Below are positions 13,037 to 25,312 of a stretch of DNA of 64,000 nucleotides, piece by piece. The stretch lies in NCBI RefSeq assembly GCF_009727055.1, contig NC_052350.1, positions 17,984,650-18,048,649 on the forward strand. The letters run 5' to 3'. A program made the translations under genes and the position numbers. Source of the DNA: Benincasa hispida (taxonomy: Eukaryota > Streptophyta > Magnoliopsida > Cucurbitales > Cucurbitaceae). The notes beneath the pieces were generated by a model. It ran no database searches, was not told the origin of the DNA, and worked only from the letters and a program-made list of their open reading frames with translations. Each line of letters begins with the position of its first letter. Positions within the stretch are counted from its first letter, which is position 1.

Positions 13037-14160
13037 TTACAAGAGTGACTTGACGTGTCATGATCGGATAGATAAAGGACGTTTATGATTTTATGCAACA
13101 TGATTAGAACAACGGGATGTTTGGAGCCAGGTAAATGTGTTGGTATTAAAGAGATGGTGGTAATGTTCCTATACATTCTTACTCATGATATGAAGAATGG
13201 AGTAGTATGCACAAATTTTTCAAGATCTGACGAGATGGTTTCGAGATATTTCAATGCAATTCTTAGAGTAGTAATACAACTACTCATAGTGTTGTTGGAA
13301 ATCCCTACACCAGTTACAAGTGCATGTACTGATGGACGATGGAAATGGTTTAAGGTAGAAAAAAGTTCCTGTACCGTTCTATTAATGAATTCGAAATAAT
13401 TGTGCTAACATATTCTCGAATTATCATGATTAAACAATTTCAACAGAATTACGTGGTACATTGGACAATACGTACATGAAAGTGAATGTCAGTGTCATAA
13501 ATTGACCATGATATAGATGAGAAAGAGGGAAATCGCCACAAATGTTCTTGCGATATGTGACCAAAACTGAGAATTCATCTTCGTTATGCCAGGTTAGAAG
13601 GGCTTGACCGTCAACTCTAAGGTCCTAAGGGATGCAGTTGTGTGACTGCACGATTTAAAGGTTCCAAATGGTATAAAAATCACTCACATATATAAGAAAC
13701 CTTCAGTTACTCCATTAATAGACATGTATTACAATCTCCAAAATGGTACAAGGTACTATTACCTAAGCGATGCTGGCTATCCTAATGCTGAAGGATTTTT
13801 GGCTACATATAAAGGGCAACGCTACCATTTCTCAGACTGGTGTGGCGCGAGTAACACACCGACAACACCAAGAGATTTTTCAACATGAAGCATTCATCGG
13901 CAAGAAATGTTATCGAGCGAGCATTTAGAATTTTGAAGGGCCGATGGGCAATTCTTAGGGGCAAATCCTTCTACCCAGTATAGATCCAATGTTGAATGAT
14001 AACCTCTTGTTGCCTGATTCACAACTTAATCACAAGGGAGATGGGGATCAGTAATTCATTTGATGATTCACTAGACGAGAATTTTGCTTCTGTTGTTACG
14101 GAGGGAGAGGATATTAAATTTATTGAGACATCGGACAAATGAACCAAATTTAGAGATGAT
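13037..14160 (+). pseudogene. PIF/Harbinger DDE transposase, degenerate
   Basis: Broken relic of a HARBI1/ALP1-like (DDE_Tnp_4) transposase. The longest open part (13085-13399) carries the N-terminal region with EMVVMFLYILTHDMKNGVV and TSACTDGRWKWF. Downstream, in other frames, are LDNTYMKVNVS (first catalytic Asp), TVNSKVLRDAV (Asn where the second catalytic Asp is expected), YYYLSDAGYPNAEGFLATYK and SARNVIERAFRILKGRWAIL (catalytic Glu). A GT-AG interval between KVPNG and YYYL looks like an intron (about 13672-13756). Several stops interrupt the frame. It is the catalytic gene of the surrounding element. Confidence 0.85.
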
Positions 14161-14302
14161 TAGGCTGCTGAAATGTTTTCTCAATGGCAAAGATCATAAT
14201 TAAGTTTTCTAAAGAAAGACATATTTGAACATCTTATCTATTTGTTGAACAATATTTCTGTGCTTCATTTATGTCGTGAACATTTTTAATTCGACTATTT
14301 CA

Positions 14303-14311
14303 ATCCATAGT

Positions 14312-14342
<31 letters not shown>
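14303..14342. repeat. Poly(T) tract
   Basis: A long homopolymeric T run between the two Harbinger genes, reading as poly(A) on the minus strand. No element boundary is seen at it. Confidence 0.8.
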
Positions 14343-14348
<6 letters not shown>

Positions 14349-14411
14349 ATAACATGTCGTATGAAGCTGTTTAATTTTCAATAATGTCTTTACGATGTAT
14401 GCATGGATGAA

Positions 14412-15431
14412 TTAGAATGGCAGGCGATGGAAAAATATCGAAATACACGTAGACAAAATTTGAGGACGCTGGGTTGGTGAATGCCCTAACCTCTTTGGTG
14501 GAGTCCGGTTGGAAGTCTAACAATGGAACCTTCCATCCAGGATATCTACAACACTTGGAGCGAATAATGGAGGAGAAGTTTCCCGAATGTGGCCTAAACT
14601 AGAATACCATCAAATGCAAGATTAGAAGTCTGAAGAAACAATATTCGATAGTAACGGAGATGTTAAATCAATCAGGGTTCAGATGGAACGAAGAGTTTAA
14701 GTGCATTCAGGTGGATAGGGAGATCTTCGACGTTTAGGTTCGAGTAAGCTTTTTAAAATATTAAACACTGTACACCGAACCTATTTTTGTATAATTTCTA
14801 ATATTGCTTCCATATACGAATGCAGAGTCATCCTAATGCGAAGGGATTGTGGAATAAGTCATTCTTCTATTACGATGAACTATCAAGTGTGTTTGGGAAG
14901 GATAGGGCAACCAGGCAATATTGCGAGCCACCAGTGACAATGGTGTTAAATTTGTTCCAGAAAATAGAAGACGAGATTCGACTAGGGTTACAAGAATACC
15001 CTACTCTTGATAATGAACAAACCCAACTACCTGAGTGGGAGAAGATAAAGGAGATATGTCCACGGGGAGAGCAGTTGTACCAAATATTTTCACCGACAGA
15101 GCAATGTATCAACAGAGCCTTCTAGAGGGAGTAAGAGGAAACAACTCACATTCTAGAATGAAATGATCGATATCATGCGATCAATCGCTGATATGCAGTC
15201 ATCGCATATGGGTAGACTCATTCCTGACAAGCCGAGAAATATGAGATGAAATTTGGACGTCAGAAGGAGGTAGTTCAGGCTATATTTGGTATTGAAGGAT
15301 TTACTGAGGATGATAGATGTGACCTAATTGATATAATTGGCACAGACATACAGAAAACAAACCTCTTCCTAGCTGTACCAAAAGAGAAATGGCTACGGTA
15401 CTGTACACACCTACTTGCTCAGACCTACTAG
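14412..15431 (+). pseudogene. Myb/SANT-like DNA-binding protein of the Harbinger element, degenerate
   Basis: Relic of the second PIF/Harbinger gene, whose product binds the transposon ends and cooperates with the transposase. A start at 14412 gives MAGDGKISKYT, then a stop where the family has the Trp of its WTK motif, then GLVNALTSLVESGGWKSNNG and HPGYLQHLERIMEEKFPECG in frame. After a GT-AG interval (about 14740-14825) the sequence continues SHPNAKGLWNKSFFYYDELS and VFGKDRATRQ (frame 14820-15125), and the C-terminal helical region resumes at 15246-15431 (EVVQAIFGIEGFTEDDRCDL, IDIIGTDIQKTNLFL). Multiple stops show it is dead. Confidence 0.82.
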
Positions 15432-16231
15432 ACTGACCACCTAATATTTCAACTCAAAAAACATATATTTTGTGATTTTTTTTTGAAACAGCTACATGTT
15501 CGGTCGGTTGATATTATTTTTCTGATCTTCAGAACAATGTTATTGTACTACACTATCACATTCTCACCATCATTATCAAATGGAAGGTAATTATTCTATG
15601 TATAATTTCAATTCTTGATATACGATCCATATTACATAAACATAAACTGTTAAGTTATCCAGTTATTCATCGTTCATGTGTACGATATGTGAAATAATAA
15701 TGTTAAGCTAGCAAGATTCAATATATATAGACATACAATATACCAATTCATTAGTAATTGAGCAACAATATGAAATGTATTTTGGTGGTATGTTCTAAAG
15801 ATTGAAGAGAATTAGAATTATTACATTTTTGGAAAAGAATACATGGAAAATAATCTATTATGTTCAACAAATTGAGATAAAAAAATTGAGATTGTCTAAT
15901 TTTTGTCATAAAAGATTTGAGAAAATAGGTGTATAGTTAAAAATTAATCAACAATAGAAAAACATAAAACTAAAAAAAAATAAAGACAAACAGAAAAAAA
16001 TAGAACCAATCTCATTTACAAAAAAAATTACATCACATAGCCCAACTCAACTCAATGCAACTCTGCACTCAAACACAGACTTCCAAACTCAACTCAACTC
16101 TGCATAACAAACACAAACAATTTAACTCTCAAGATAATTTAACTCCCTAGATAATTTAACTCTCCAGATAATAATTACCAACTTAACTCAATTCAACTAT
16201 CTATTTTTATCACGCACCAAACTCCCCCTAA

Positions 16232-19200
16232 GATTTATTGAAGATACAAAACTAAAATAGGAAAATGGAAAAGACAAAGACTAGAATTAAACAAACTTTA
16301 AAATATAGAGACCAAAATGATATTTTAACCAAAAAAAAGTCCAAATATATGAAATATTAATATGTTGTTTCAAAGTTAAGTTTAATTTAGCTAAAAGAAT
16401 ATTATGTTGAGGTAGAAGTTTAAGTCTTTGAAAGTTCGGGTTTGTATCTATTTAGTTCTTGAATTCTTAAAAGTGTTTAGTAAAATTTTGAACTTTAAAT
16501 AGGTCCCTTAATTTTTAAAAGTGTTTAATAGATTTTTAAACTTTTAATTATGTTTCGAACAAAATTGAAAGTTTAAAAAAGATTTGTTAAACATTCTTAA
16601 AGTTATTGAATTTATTGGCCTGGCTCGAAATTTAAAGTATATGAATTTATTAAACACTCTCAAAAGTCTAGAGACTAATGTTAGAAAAGAACCCCTTCTT
16701 AACTCATTTGATGTCGATTTCTTCGAAAAGATTATGATTATTTATTTGAACCTCACGTTTCGTGAATTAGTTGGAATATTGAAGAATATCCAAGTATTTA
16801 GAGAATCAGTCTAATTTTATCTCTATTTGTTTCGTTTCGTTGGAAGATAAACATGAATTTAGAAGTTTAGAATTTGAATGGAGTAATTTAACCAAAATAC
16901 AAAGAGAATACAAATGCAAAACCACTCGTCTATAGATGAAGAATAGTGGATTTTACCCAACCAAATTTGGAATGTAAAATTTGGGTTTTGATAGGCTTAC
17001 ATAGCATAATTGGATAACTGTCTTTGGTTAGTTGAACAACCTCAGACTTTTGAGATGGATATAAATTCCATTCACCTCTGATCCATGTTCACGTTTTAAC
17101 CTTTAACCCTTGTCTTTTTGGGCCTCCTTTTATCCATCTTAGACTTATGATTTAATATTAGTTCTTATATTATTATTTACACCTAAATTACTTAATTACC
17201 TAGAAAGAGGACTCAAACTTCTAATTTCTTAATCATATCTATATGCTTCAATAAGTTGAGTTATGTTCAGGTTGGTCATATACCTAAATTACTAAGTTCT
17301 CGCTTGATAACTATTTGATTTTTAGTTTTTGGTTTTCTAAAATTAAGCTTATTTCCTCTCATTTTCATATATTGGTTTGCATATTTTGTAATTATAGAAT
17401 AAAGAAATAGTCATGTAAGCATAAGTCTAAAGTGGACAATGTCGTACTATCATGTTTGAACAATGTCGTACTATCATGTTTCATGATGATGCGTTTCTTT
17501 AATTAACAGCAAAGTATTTCATAACATTTATACGAAGTTATAATAAACTAACCCAATATTTGTTTGAATATAACAAAACCCAATATATCGAGGCCCATGT
17601 CAATGAAATAATACAACAATTTAAAAGACAGAGAAAATTATCTACTTTAGAAGTTTAAGCTAAGTTATGATAAATCAAGCTATCAGTCACATATTACATC
17701 AAAATGATGAAGACATTAAAGTTTGTCATTTCATTAGGTTGCTATCATGGAGAAACATGACAGTTCTACCTACCTCTTCTTTTTTCCTACACAAATCAAT
17801 AATGGTGAGCTTTTCATATGGTAATTAGTGGGATGAGCATTGTGTCTTGATATCATTTGCACCTACTTTTAAAGGCTCCATTGGGATATATCTATTTGTC
17901 CACTAGTCATCCTCTTTTATTTCTCAACCAATTGTCTTTTGTTTAAATGTTCCTTATATAAGAAACTTCTAGCATTATCTCCATGAAGAGATCTTATGAT
18001 CAAAACAAAAGACACCCCTTTTCAAGTTATTCAATTGGAATAATAGTTAATCCATCAAGATAAAAGTTCAATCTATCTACATGATCATGTCCAAGAAATA
18101 TCATAAACTTTCGGCTATAATACAAGTTATGTCATTGTTTGTTGATCTTTTGTTTCATGAAGTGATCTCACTTGCAAATTAATGTTGGATGGTCAAAACT
18201 TTTGAAATTTCCCCTAAACTTGAGGATTAACCAATAACTGAGTTACCATCTAATTGAAATACGGAGATTGTTACGAAATCGACAATCAAAGAAAGCAAGA
18301 AATGTAAACAATAAAGAAATCGACAAAGAGATTTACATAATTCATTACCAAAAAACAGATTCAAGACATTCTATATAGAGATAATACCAATTAGGCCAAT
18401 GAACTATATCTTAAAAAGTCAAAATAAAGACATCAAAAAGTCAGCCAAATGAAAAGGCTTCTGTAGGATACTGTTGTGGGAGATATATCTTATGTCCTTT
18501 TGTTGAAAAAGTTGGTTCTTCCAAGTAATAGACTTAATTTCAATGACAGAGGGATTGTTGTTTGAATATTTCCCTTGAATACTTCTTAAAAGATGGATTT
18601 CTATTCAAGTGGAATCTTACCAAACACGAGTTTGTTAGCTGGATAAGATTGCAACGATACGACGACTCTAACTCTATTACGAAACGAGAAATTAACCAAT
18701 GACGATGCTACTCGTGCTCGAAGCGGAAAAAAGTTGTCGAATAAAGTTTGTTGAGTTCAGATATGTTTCAGAAGTTGACATCCTTTCCAAGTCTTCTCAT
18801 TCACACTTAACTTGATAATCATACTTTGTTCTTTATCTGCAATTTCAAAACTTAACATAAGAACTAGAAAAAGGGAGGCTCTGATTCAATATCAATTTTC
18901 ATAGCCTTTTTTTTTTGTTACCAACTAACGGTTTCAAATGATTCAATATAATACTTATTTTGAATGACTTTCTAAATAATTAAAAAAGTATTTCTAAGAC
19001 ATTAGAACGTCATTTTAGACCGGCCTTAAGTAATGGAACTCAAGAAAAGGAAGAATTGACTAATGATCTTATCTATAATCGATGTTTGAGATTGTTTTCA
19101 CTTACGACGAATCCAACAAAAATATCACTACAGGATTTGAACCTAACTGAGGCAAACAACATGGTATAGCGAGTTTCTCATATAGTGGAAGTGATTAATT

Positions 19201-20883
19201 TAAGTGTGTAAAGTTTTAAAAGTGGAGATAATCATTGTATTAGAAGATGATACAATGAATTTTTGTCATTCTCCACTTAGTACATAATCTAGAAGTCTAG
19301 ATTTTTGCTAATTCCATCTGAATGGTAGGTTAAAAGAGAGATATAAGTGCAGTTTAAACATTAAATTATGTTGGCAATAACCTCATGTGCTTCTTTTGCC
19401 AAACACAACTCTATTTCTTTAATAGATATTTTTGGATCTTGTATATGGAAGATCAGATTGGTTGAAGATATGTTCATATAAGCTGATTTCTCTTATTGAA
19501 AGAACACCAAAAGCCATTTTCTAATCAAATAAAGTCGCTTTTCAATTGGATATGGGAGTCCTGTCATCTCTTATTTGATCTTATACTTGTTTGGTGATGA
19601 TACTAGTTAGGTTCTAATATCTATTTTTAAGCTTACATATTTTTAAAACAGATAACTAAAAACAAAATCATTATTCAGGTGTGAAACTATTAGAAAACCT
19701 ACGTATAATCCACAAAACCTTAGTTGTTGTTAAGCCATAAAGACCTTTTCTTATAGGCATTACCTACAAAATCATAGTCACAACATGTAACCAAATTACA
19801 TTTAACATTTTTATGTGTAGGCATAAGGCTTAACATATGCTATCCATATACTAACTTACCATACTTTGAATGCATATTGTTACGAAATCAAGAAATAAAG
19901 AAGGCAAGAAAGTATAAATAATAAAGATCAACACAAATATTTACGTGGTTCATTAATAGTGTATTAACTACATTCATGAGCAGAGAGAGATTAGTTTTAT
20001 TAACAGAGAGGAATATCACACAGTACAGATTTTAGAGGCACCAGCAAGGTTAGAGGATTTATATTAGTGTAACCCTTTAAACCTTAGGTCCAAACCCTAA
20101 ATAACATATAATGCACATAAAATTTAGGTTTTGGGGGTATTGACCCTATGTTTGGTCATTTAGAGAGCTAGATAACAGATTTAAAGCATTCCAACAAATA
20201 TACTAAATATGGTCGAATAGTATCGACTACGTTATACGTCAAACAACAATCATATTGAACTTTTAGCCAATTTGATATGTTGTACATAAGTGTAGCAGAA
20301 ACCTAGGCATGACAACCCATTGAGAAATTTTTCAGGAGTTCTTGTATGGATATGTGCTTGTGTTGAAACATTAGGAGGTTTTTGTATATCCACTTTACAT
20401 AAACACAACATTCATGTTCTCATTTTTTTGGAAATGCTAAAAGAGTGATGTTTTTGAACTTTATTCCCTTTGGACACACTGAAATCTTCCGATTGTGTCA
20501 TATAACATTTCTTGTACAGCTCTTACTACGATACGCGTTAACAATCGAGAGTCTATCACATATCTAACAAGTTGAGAGAGTGTTTCATTACTATCTACTC
20601 CTCCATTTTCTTTCTACACATGCTATTCAATGTTTTCTAAAGAAAATTCACTTACAATCAGCTACCTTGTAGTTATTTGGTTTATGTTTATTATCTTATA
20701 TCATGTGTTACATATTTACATACTGATTTCACTGAGGTGATTAAACTCCAGTTCCATCCCCCTCCTTAGCCCTGAATTTGCTATTGCAAATGAAGTCAGC
20801 AAAGGTATACTTGTTAGGAGGCCTAAAACAATCACATTGAACAAATGAACAACCCCAAATTGCTCTAAATCTTTGCAGAGCAA
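16232..20883. other. Intergenic DNA with faint retroelement traces
   Basis: No gene is supported. A 21-bp block starting CAATGTCGTACTATCATG is repeated 24 bp apart (17437 and 17461). Two diverged copies of an ~85-bp segment containing TTGTTACGAAATC and ATTTAC...TTCATTA lie at about 18255-18345 and 19879-19962 in the same orientation; they resemble LTR-edge debris but no coding domain joins them. The final part (about 20700-20883) is the 3' flank of the minus-strand kinase gene. Confidence 0.5.
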
Positions 20884-23800
20884 TCAGCAACCTTCATCGT
20901 TTGCAAGACCGGCTTCTTGAACAAACAACGGTAAAGAGTTTGAGAGATGTTCCTTTAAACGTGTCATTTCATGAGCTACATCGACCATGCTCGGCCTGAA
21001 CGATGGAGTGTACTGCGTGCACATGATACCAAGCTCGATCAACTCGAATATAACTTCACGCCACAGTTTGGGAGATTGTTTTGTAACGTTTGGCCTCTGA
21101 AGGCTATGTCTTTCCATTGCTTCATCGACTATGTCCTCAAGCTTGTGAGGATAGTGGCTTTTAACCCATTCATGAAGGCCTGCACCTTGTTGGAAAAGAA
21201 GATCAGTTGGATGCTTTCCTGTCACAACTTCTAACAGAAGAACTCCAAAACTGAACACATCTCCTTCGGTTGAAGCACGTTCACCTAATCCATATTCTGC
21301 ATTTCCAAAGGCAAAAAAAGAAAAATGTTAATAAGATTAACTCTATTCATGTCTTAATATCCCTTTGTTCAGTTCAAATAGACTGTTTATTCACCTGGAG
21401 GTATGTAGCCAACAGATCCACATAACAAACCATGAGTTGAACTGAAGGAAGTCGACTCGTTTCTATAAGAAGAAATATTATTGTTAGTTTCTCCCCCAAT
21501 GATCAGTCTCGAAATTCCGAAATCAGTGACTAAAGCAGTCATGTCATCATCAAGAAGAATGTTGCTTGGTTTAATATCACAATGCACCACTCTAATTGGT
21601 GAGTGATGATGTAGATAGGCCACACCTTGAGCCACATCACTGCAAATGCTCACCAATTGAACCAAATCCGGTCTACAAATGCTCGATCCTCGGTCATTAG
21701 GATAAAGATAGCTTTCCAAGCTGCCATTTGACATTAATGGAAAAACAAGAGCATTGAAATCCGGTCTGCTACAAGTGGTTATGATCCTGATCAAATTTCT
21801 ATGCCTTGTTCTTTTCAGCACTTGACATTCTCTTTTGAAGCTTCCAGAAATTTCACCTGCTGTTCTAATTGGTTTCAAGACTTTAACTGCAATCTTTGTC
21901 TTATCTGGCAAAATTCCCTTGTAGACTTCTCCAAATCTTCCTGAACCAATCAAGCTGGAAGAGCTGAAACCATCAGTAGCATCCACCAGTTGTCTGTATG
22001 AGATTCTTGGGTATTTCATCTCCTTCCTCTCTATAGTTTGTTGTCCATATTCTTCGAAACCCCTTTGATTCAAAATCGGAATATTCAATCTCGTTTTCGA
22101 CCTGAGTGTGAAGACAATCCCAGTAATGCATAGTACAAAAACTGCAGATGAACACAAGAGAATTGGCATCAACTTATAAAACTTGTGCCTTTCCCTGCAC
22201 TTTGGCAAGCCTGTGATTGAGCCACAAAGACCATTATTTCCAAGGAAAGAATACATTGTCAACCATGAAAATACCCCCTTGTCTGGTACTTGACCGGAAA
22301 ATTTGTTAAAAGAAATGTTGAGCTGCTTGAGATTTGAAGATGTTTGAAGAGTTTCTGGAATGTTTCCAATCAATTGGTTGAAAGAAACATCAAGTGTTTG
22401 AAGATAAGGCAGCTGGCCAATGGAAATTGGTAAAGGCCCATCAAAGGAGTTATCAGATAAATTTAGGTGTTCTAATGCAATGCAGTTCCCAAGTTGAAAT
22501 GGAATTGGGCCTGAGAGATTGTTTGAGGACAAGTCAATTGCAAGAACCATATCCATTTTGCTAAGCTCCAATGGCAAAGGTCCATGTAAATGGTTTCTTG
22601 ACAGATTCAAATAAAATTTCATGGTTCTAACTGCAATTTCACTAGGAATAACACCAGAAATTTGATTGCTAGACAGGTCTAAGAAATCCAAGTTGTTGCA
22701 TTTTCCCAAACTTGGTGGGATTGTTCCTGAGAGATGGTTTCCATAAAGCCATAATTGTCTCAACTGTGAAAGTTTAGCCAAAGTTTCAGGAACAGAACCA
22801 GAAAGTTTGTTCCTAGAAAAGTCAATATAACTCAAAGGCTGAATTTCACCAAGAGAAGATGGGATTTCACCAGAAAGTATATTATTAGACAGTTGAATGT
22901 TCACAAGTTTCCTCAATCTTCCAAACTCAAAAGGAATGGTTCCATTCAAAAAATTACCAGACAAGTTCAAAACAGTTAAGTTCATAAGCTTTGAAATGGA
23001 AGGAGGAATTGAACCATAGATAAGATTATTACTCAAGTGAAGCTCTGAGAGATTGACATGAAGATCACCAATACTAGAAGGTATCTCTCCACCAAGATGA
23101 TTGCTAGCTAAATCAATCTCTTGAAGCTTTGAAGAATTGGAAAAAGAAGCAAAGAAAGGCTCAAGATTTGAATTCCCATCATGACTAACAAATTCATTCT
23201 CAAACAAATAAAGGTAAACCAAAGATGGCATTTCCATAACAGGCAATTCCCCACTCAACTTATTTGACCCCAAATCCAACCATTCAAGTTTTGTTGAGTT
23301 CAAAAGAGCAGAAGGAACTCCCCCCACAAACTTATTAGACCATAGCAAAAATTTCACTAAATTCTTCATCTCACAACCATTTTTCAAAGGTATTTTCCCA
23401 CTAAAAGAATTGTTTGACAGGTCTATATATCTCAATGAAGAACTAGACCCATTACAGAATAGCAACTCAGGAATCTGCCCTTCAAGTTTGTTGCTACCCA
23501 AATGAAGAAACTCCAATTTATTCAAATTTTGAAGCTCTTTTGGGATTTTTCCTGTGAGTAAATTCCCTTTTAAACCCAGTTGCTGAAGATTAACTAAAGA
23601 ACCCAATTCCTTGGGGATTTGACCTTCAAAGTAATTCTTAGCTAAATCCAGAATCATTAAGGAAGAAATATTGGAAAGAAATGGAGAAATAATGCCTCTA
23701 ATTGAGTTTCCAGAAAGATCAATTGAAACAACTTTGCGAGTGACATTGTTGCATTCAATTCCTGTCCAGTTACAGAAGTGAAGATTTGAATCTAATCTCC

Positions 23801-23954
23801 AATTTTCAAGATGGTTTTTTGGGTCAGAAAAAATCCCATTTTTGAAAGCAAGTAATGCTGCTTTGTTGTTATCTTCAAGAGTCCCAAATGTTCCATTGAA
23901 GAGAAGAAGAACAATCAAGCAAAGAAAAAAAGGAAGCTTGAAAAGAAACCCCAT
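20884..23954 (-). CDS. LRR receptor-like Ser/Thr kinase, complete (exons 23954-21395 and 21296-20884)
   Basis: Complete 990-residue receptor kinase similar to At2g24130-type proteins. Layout: signal peptide about 1-24; LRR N-terminal cap with the Cys pair in FCNWTGIEC (about 61-68); some 20 LRRs (about 75-575) with repeated LxxLxLxxNxLxGxIP; a single transmembrane helix about 595-617; kinase from about 668. Key residues are the Gly loop GSGRFGEVYKG (670-680), Lys691 in IAVKVLK, Glu709, catalytic-loop HCD at 791-793 (non-RD), DFG at 811-813 and PPE in place of APE, rebuilt across the intron. The 98-bp intron (21394-21297) is GT-AG, phase 1, at the same codon as in the paralogue at 1-1417. The start is an ATG followed by a good signal peptide. 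Many N-glycosylation sequons occur in the ectodomain. It probably perceives an extracellular ligand; the ligand is unknown. Confidence 0.96.
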
Positions 23955-24066
23955 TGATGAAACAGAGAGGGGAAAAAATTTTACCAGAGAAAGGGATTTA
24001 GGAAGAGATGAATTACAGCAAAGTGCAGTGTTAATTTATTTGAAAAAATTTGGGGCCTAACCAGCG

Positions 24067-24120
24067 TTGACTAGTGGATGATCATTTGGCGATAGTGGGC
24101 TTTGACTTTTGAATTTGACT
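24067..24120. promoter_or_regulatory. Cluster of three W-box cores upstream of the kinase gene
   Basis: TTGACT occurs at 24067-24072, 24102-24107 and 24115-24120, about 113-166 bp upstream of the minus-strand kinase ATG. TTGAC[C/T] is the WRKY-binding W-box core and acts in either orientation. Three identical cores in 54 bp of AT-rich DNA is suggestive. That WRKY factors use it is inference. Confidence 0.55.
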
Positions 24121-24565
24121 AATGAAATGGGATTTTTTTAAAAAAAATTTAAAATTTTTACAAGAAGTGAATTTCGTGTAATGTTCTTGTAATAGAGATG
24201 GTGTAGAATTAAGTTAATTAATTAATGAATGGTGGTGAACCCATCAACTAGCACCCCATAGAACTTTGAAAACAATCATGTTAAAAGAAATTAAAGAATG
24301 GTCGGTATGAAGTAGAAATTAATGCTTTTTGAAGTGTGGATGGATTATGGAAGATAATTTTGGATTTGTGTAGGATTCTCGATTTCAACTTAGCTTTTAT
24401 AATTTAAATCCTTTTACGTGTTATGCTGAAATTAGACCTAATTAAATAGAACGATGGTCGAGAATAGGTTGCAGAGAAATTCGAAGTAGAAATGAACGAT
24501 TGACTAAAAAAAAATAAAAAAAATCAAAGGAATTGAAGCGAATGACAAATTTTAGAGTTTGATTT

Positions 24566-25312
24566 CGAAAAATGAAAAATCGGTGAATAATAAGATTTAT
24601 GCAACTCAACATGCACAACGTCACAACTCATTTGAAAAACTAAAAATAATCGTCGCATTCCTCCAAATAACCGCATGATTTTTCTCACATAGTTAAAGTT
24701 CCAATGTAAATTTTATTATTAATTTGAATTATGTTTAACTACTTTTCGAATTAATCTCACTAGAACTAAATATCCAAATTTTTTTACCAAATTTATATTT
24801 TAAATATTTATATATTATCAAATTTCATTTTATCTAATTAAATTTTAAATTTATTCAAATATTTGAATTGTTTTTCATTATTTTATACATATTCTTAATA
24901 AATTAACGGTATATTTTTCCATATTTGTTAAATGGTATTAGATTCAATTGTACATATTTTATATTTAGTCACTATTTTAGCTGACATTTTGACAATATCT
25001 GACTTACTCTTAGTTGGTTCATATGTCCGGAATATTAAATACAGTATGAGTATAGAACTTTGAATAACCAAGATATAAATATGGAGAGCTTGATTAATAA
25101 TAAGAATATAAATACAATGTAATTGAAGAGCTTGATTAATAACCAAATTAATCATATTATAATGTAACAGATGCAATTTCAAAACTGAAAATGAGTGTCA
25201 TTTTGTACTTTCCCCCTCTTTTAGAATTTGAATTTATTTTTAAGATTCAAATTAGATTTTGATAACTACCACATGAATTGATTTAAAATAAACTAACCTC
25301 TTCCTTATTTTT
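24566..25312. repeat. Duplicated AT-rich block, copy 1 (homologous to 61895-62816)
   Basis: This ~750-bp stretch, about 600 bp upstream of the complete kinase gene, matches 61895-62816 in the same orientation over nearly its full length. Shared landmarks include TTAGTCACTATTTTAGCTGA, AACCAAATTAATCATATTAT and ATTTCAAAACTGAAAATGAG. Copy 2 has an extra ~150 bp near its left end. No coding potential is seen. Confidence 0.8.

Larger units (their letters stand above)
4950..16228 (+). mobile_element. PIF/Harbinger DNA transposon, degenerate, split by a CACTA element
   Basis: The element starts GGGGATATTTGATGGGTGGG and, read on the opposite strand, ends GGGGGAGTTTGGTGCGTGAT; 14 of 20 positions agree. 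TAA flanks it on both sides (4947-4949 and 16229-16231), matching the 3-bp TWA target duplication of PIF/Harbinger. Inside, in order, are a DDE-type Harbinger transposase relic and a Myb/SANT-like protein relic, the two-gene content of this superfamily. Without the inserted CACTA it is about 7.2 kb. Both genes have stops or frame breaks, so it is inactive. Bases 4950-8852 are non-coding: a pyrimidine-rich 5' part, then AT-rich sequence. Confidence 0.82.

Noticed and set aside
24928..25182. 84-aa minus-strand open frame
   Set aside because: It falls in the duplicated AT-rich block and is not conserved as a frame in copy 2.
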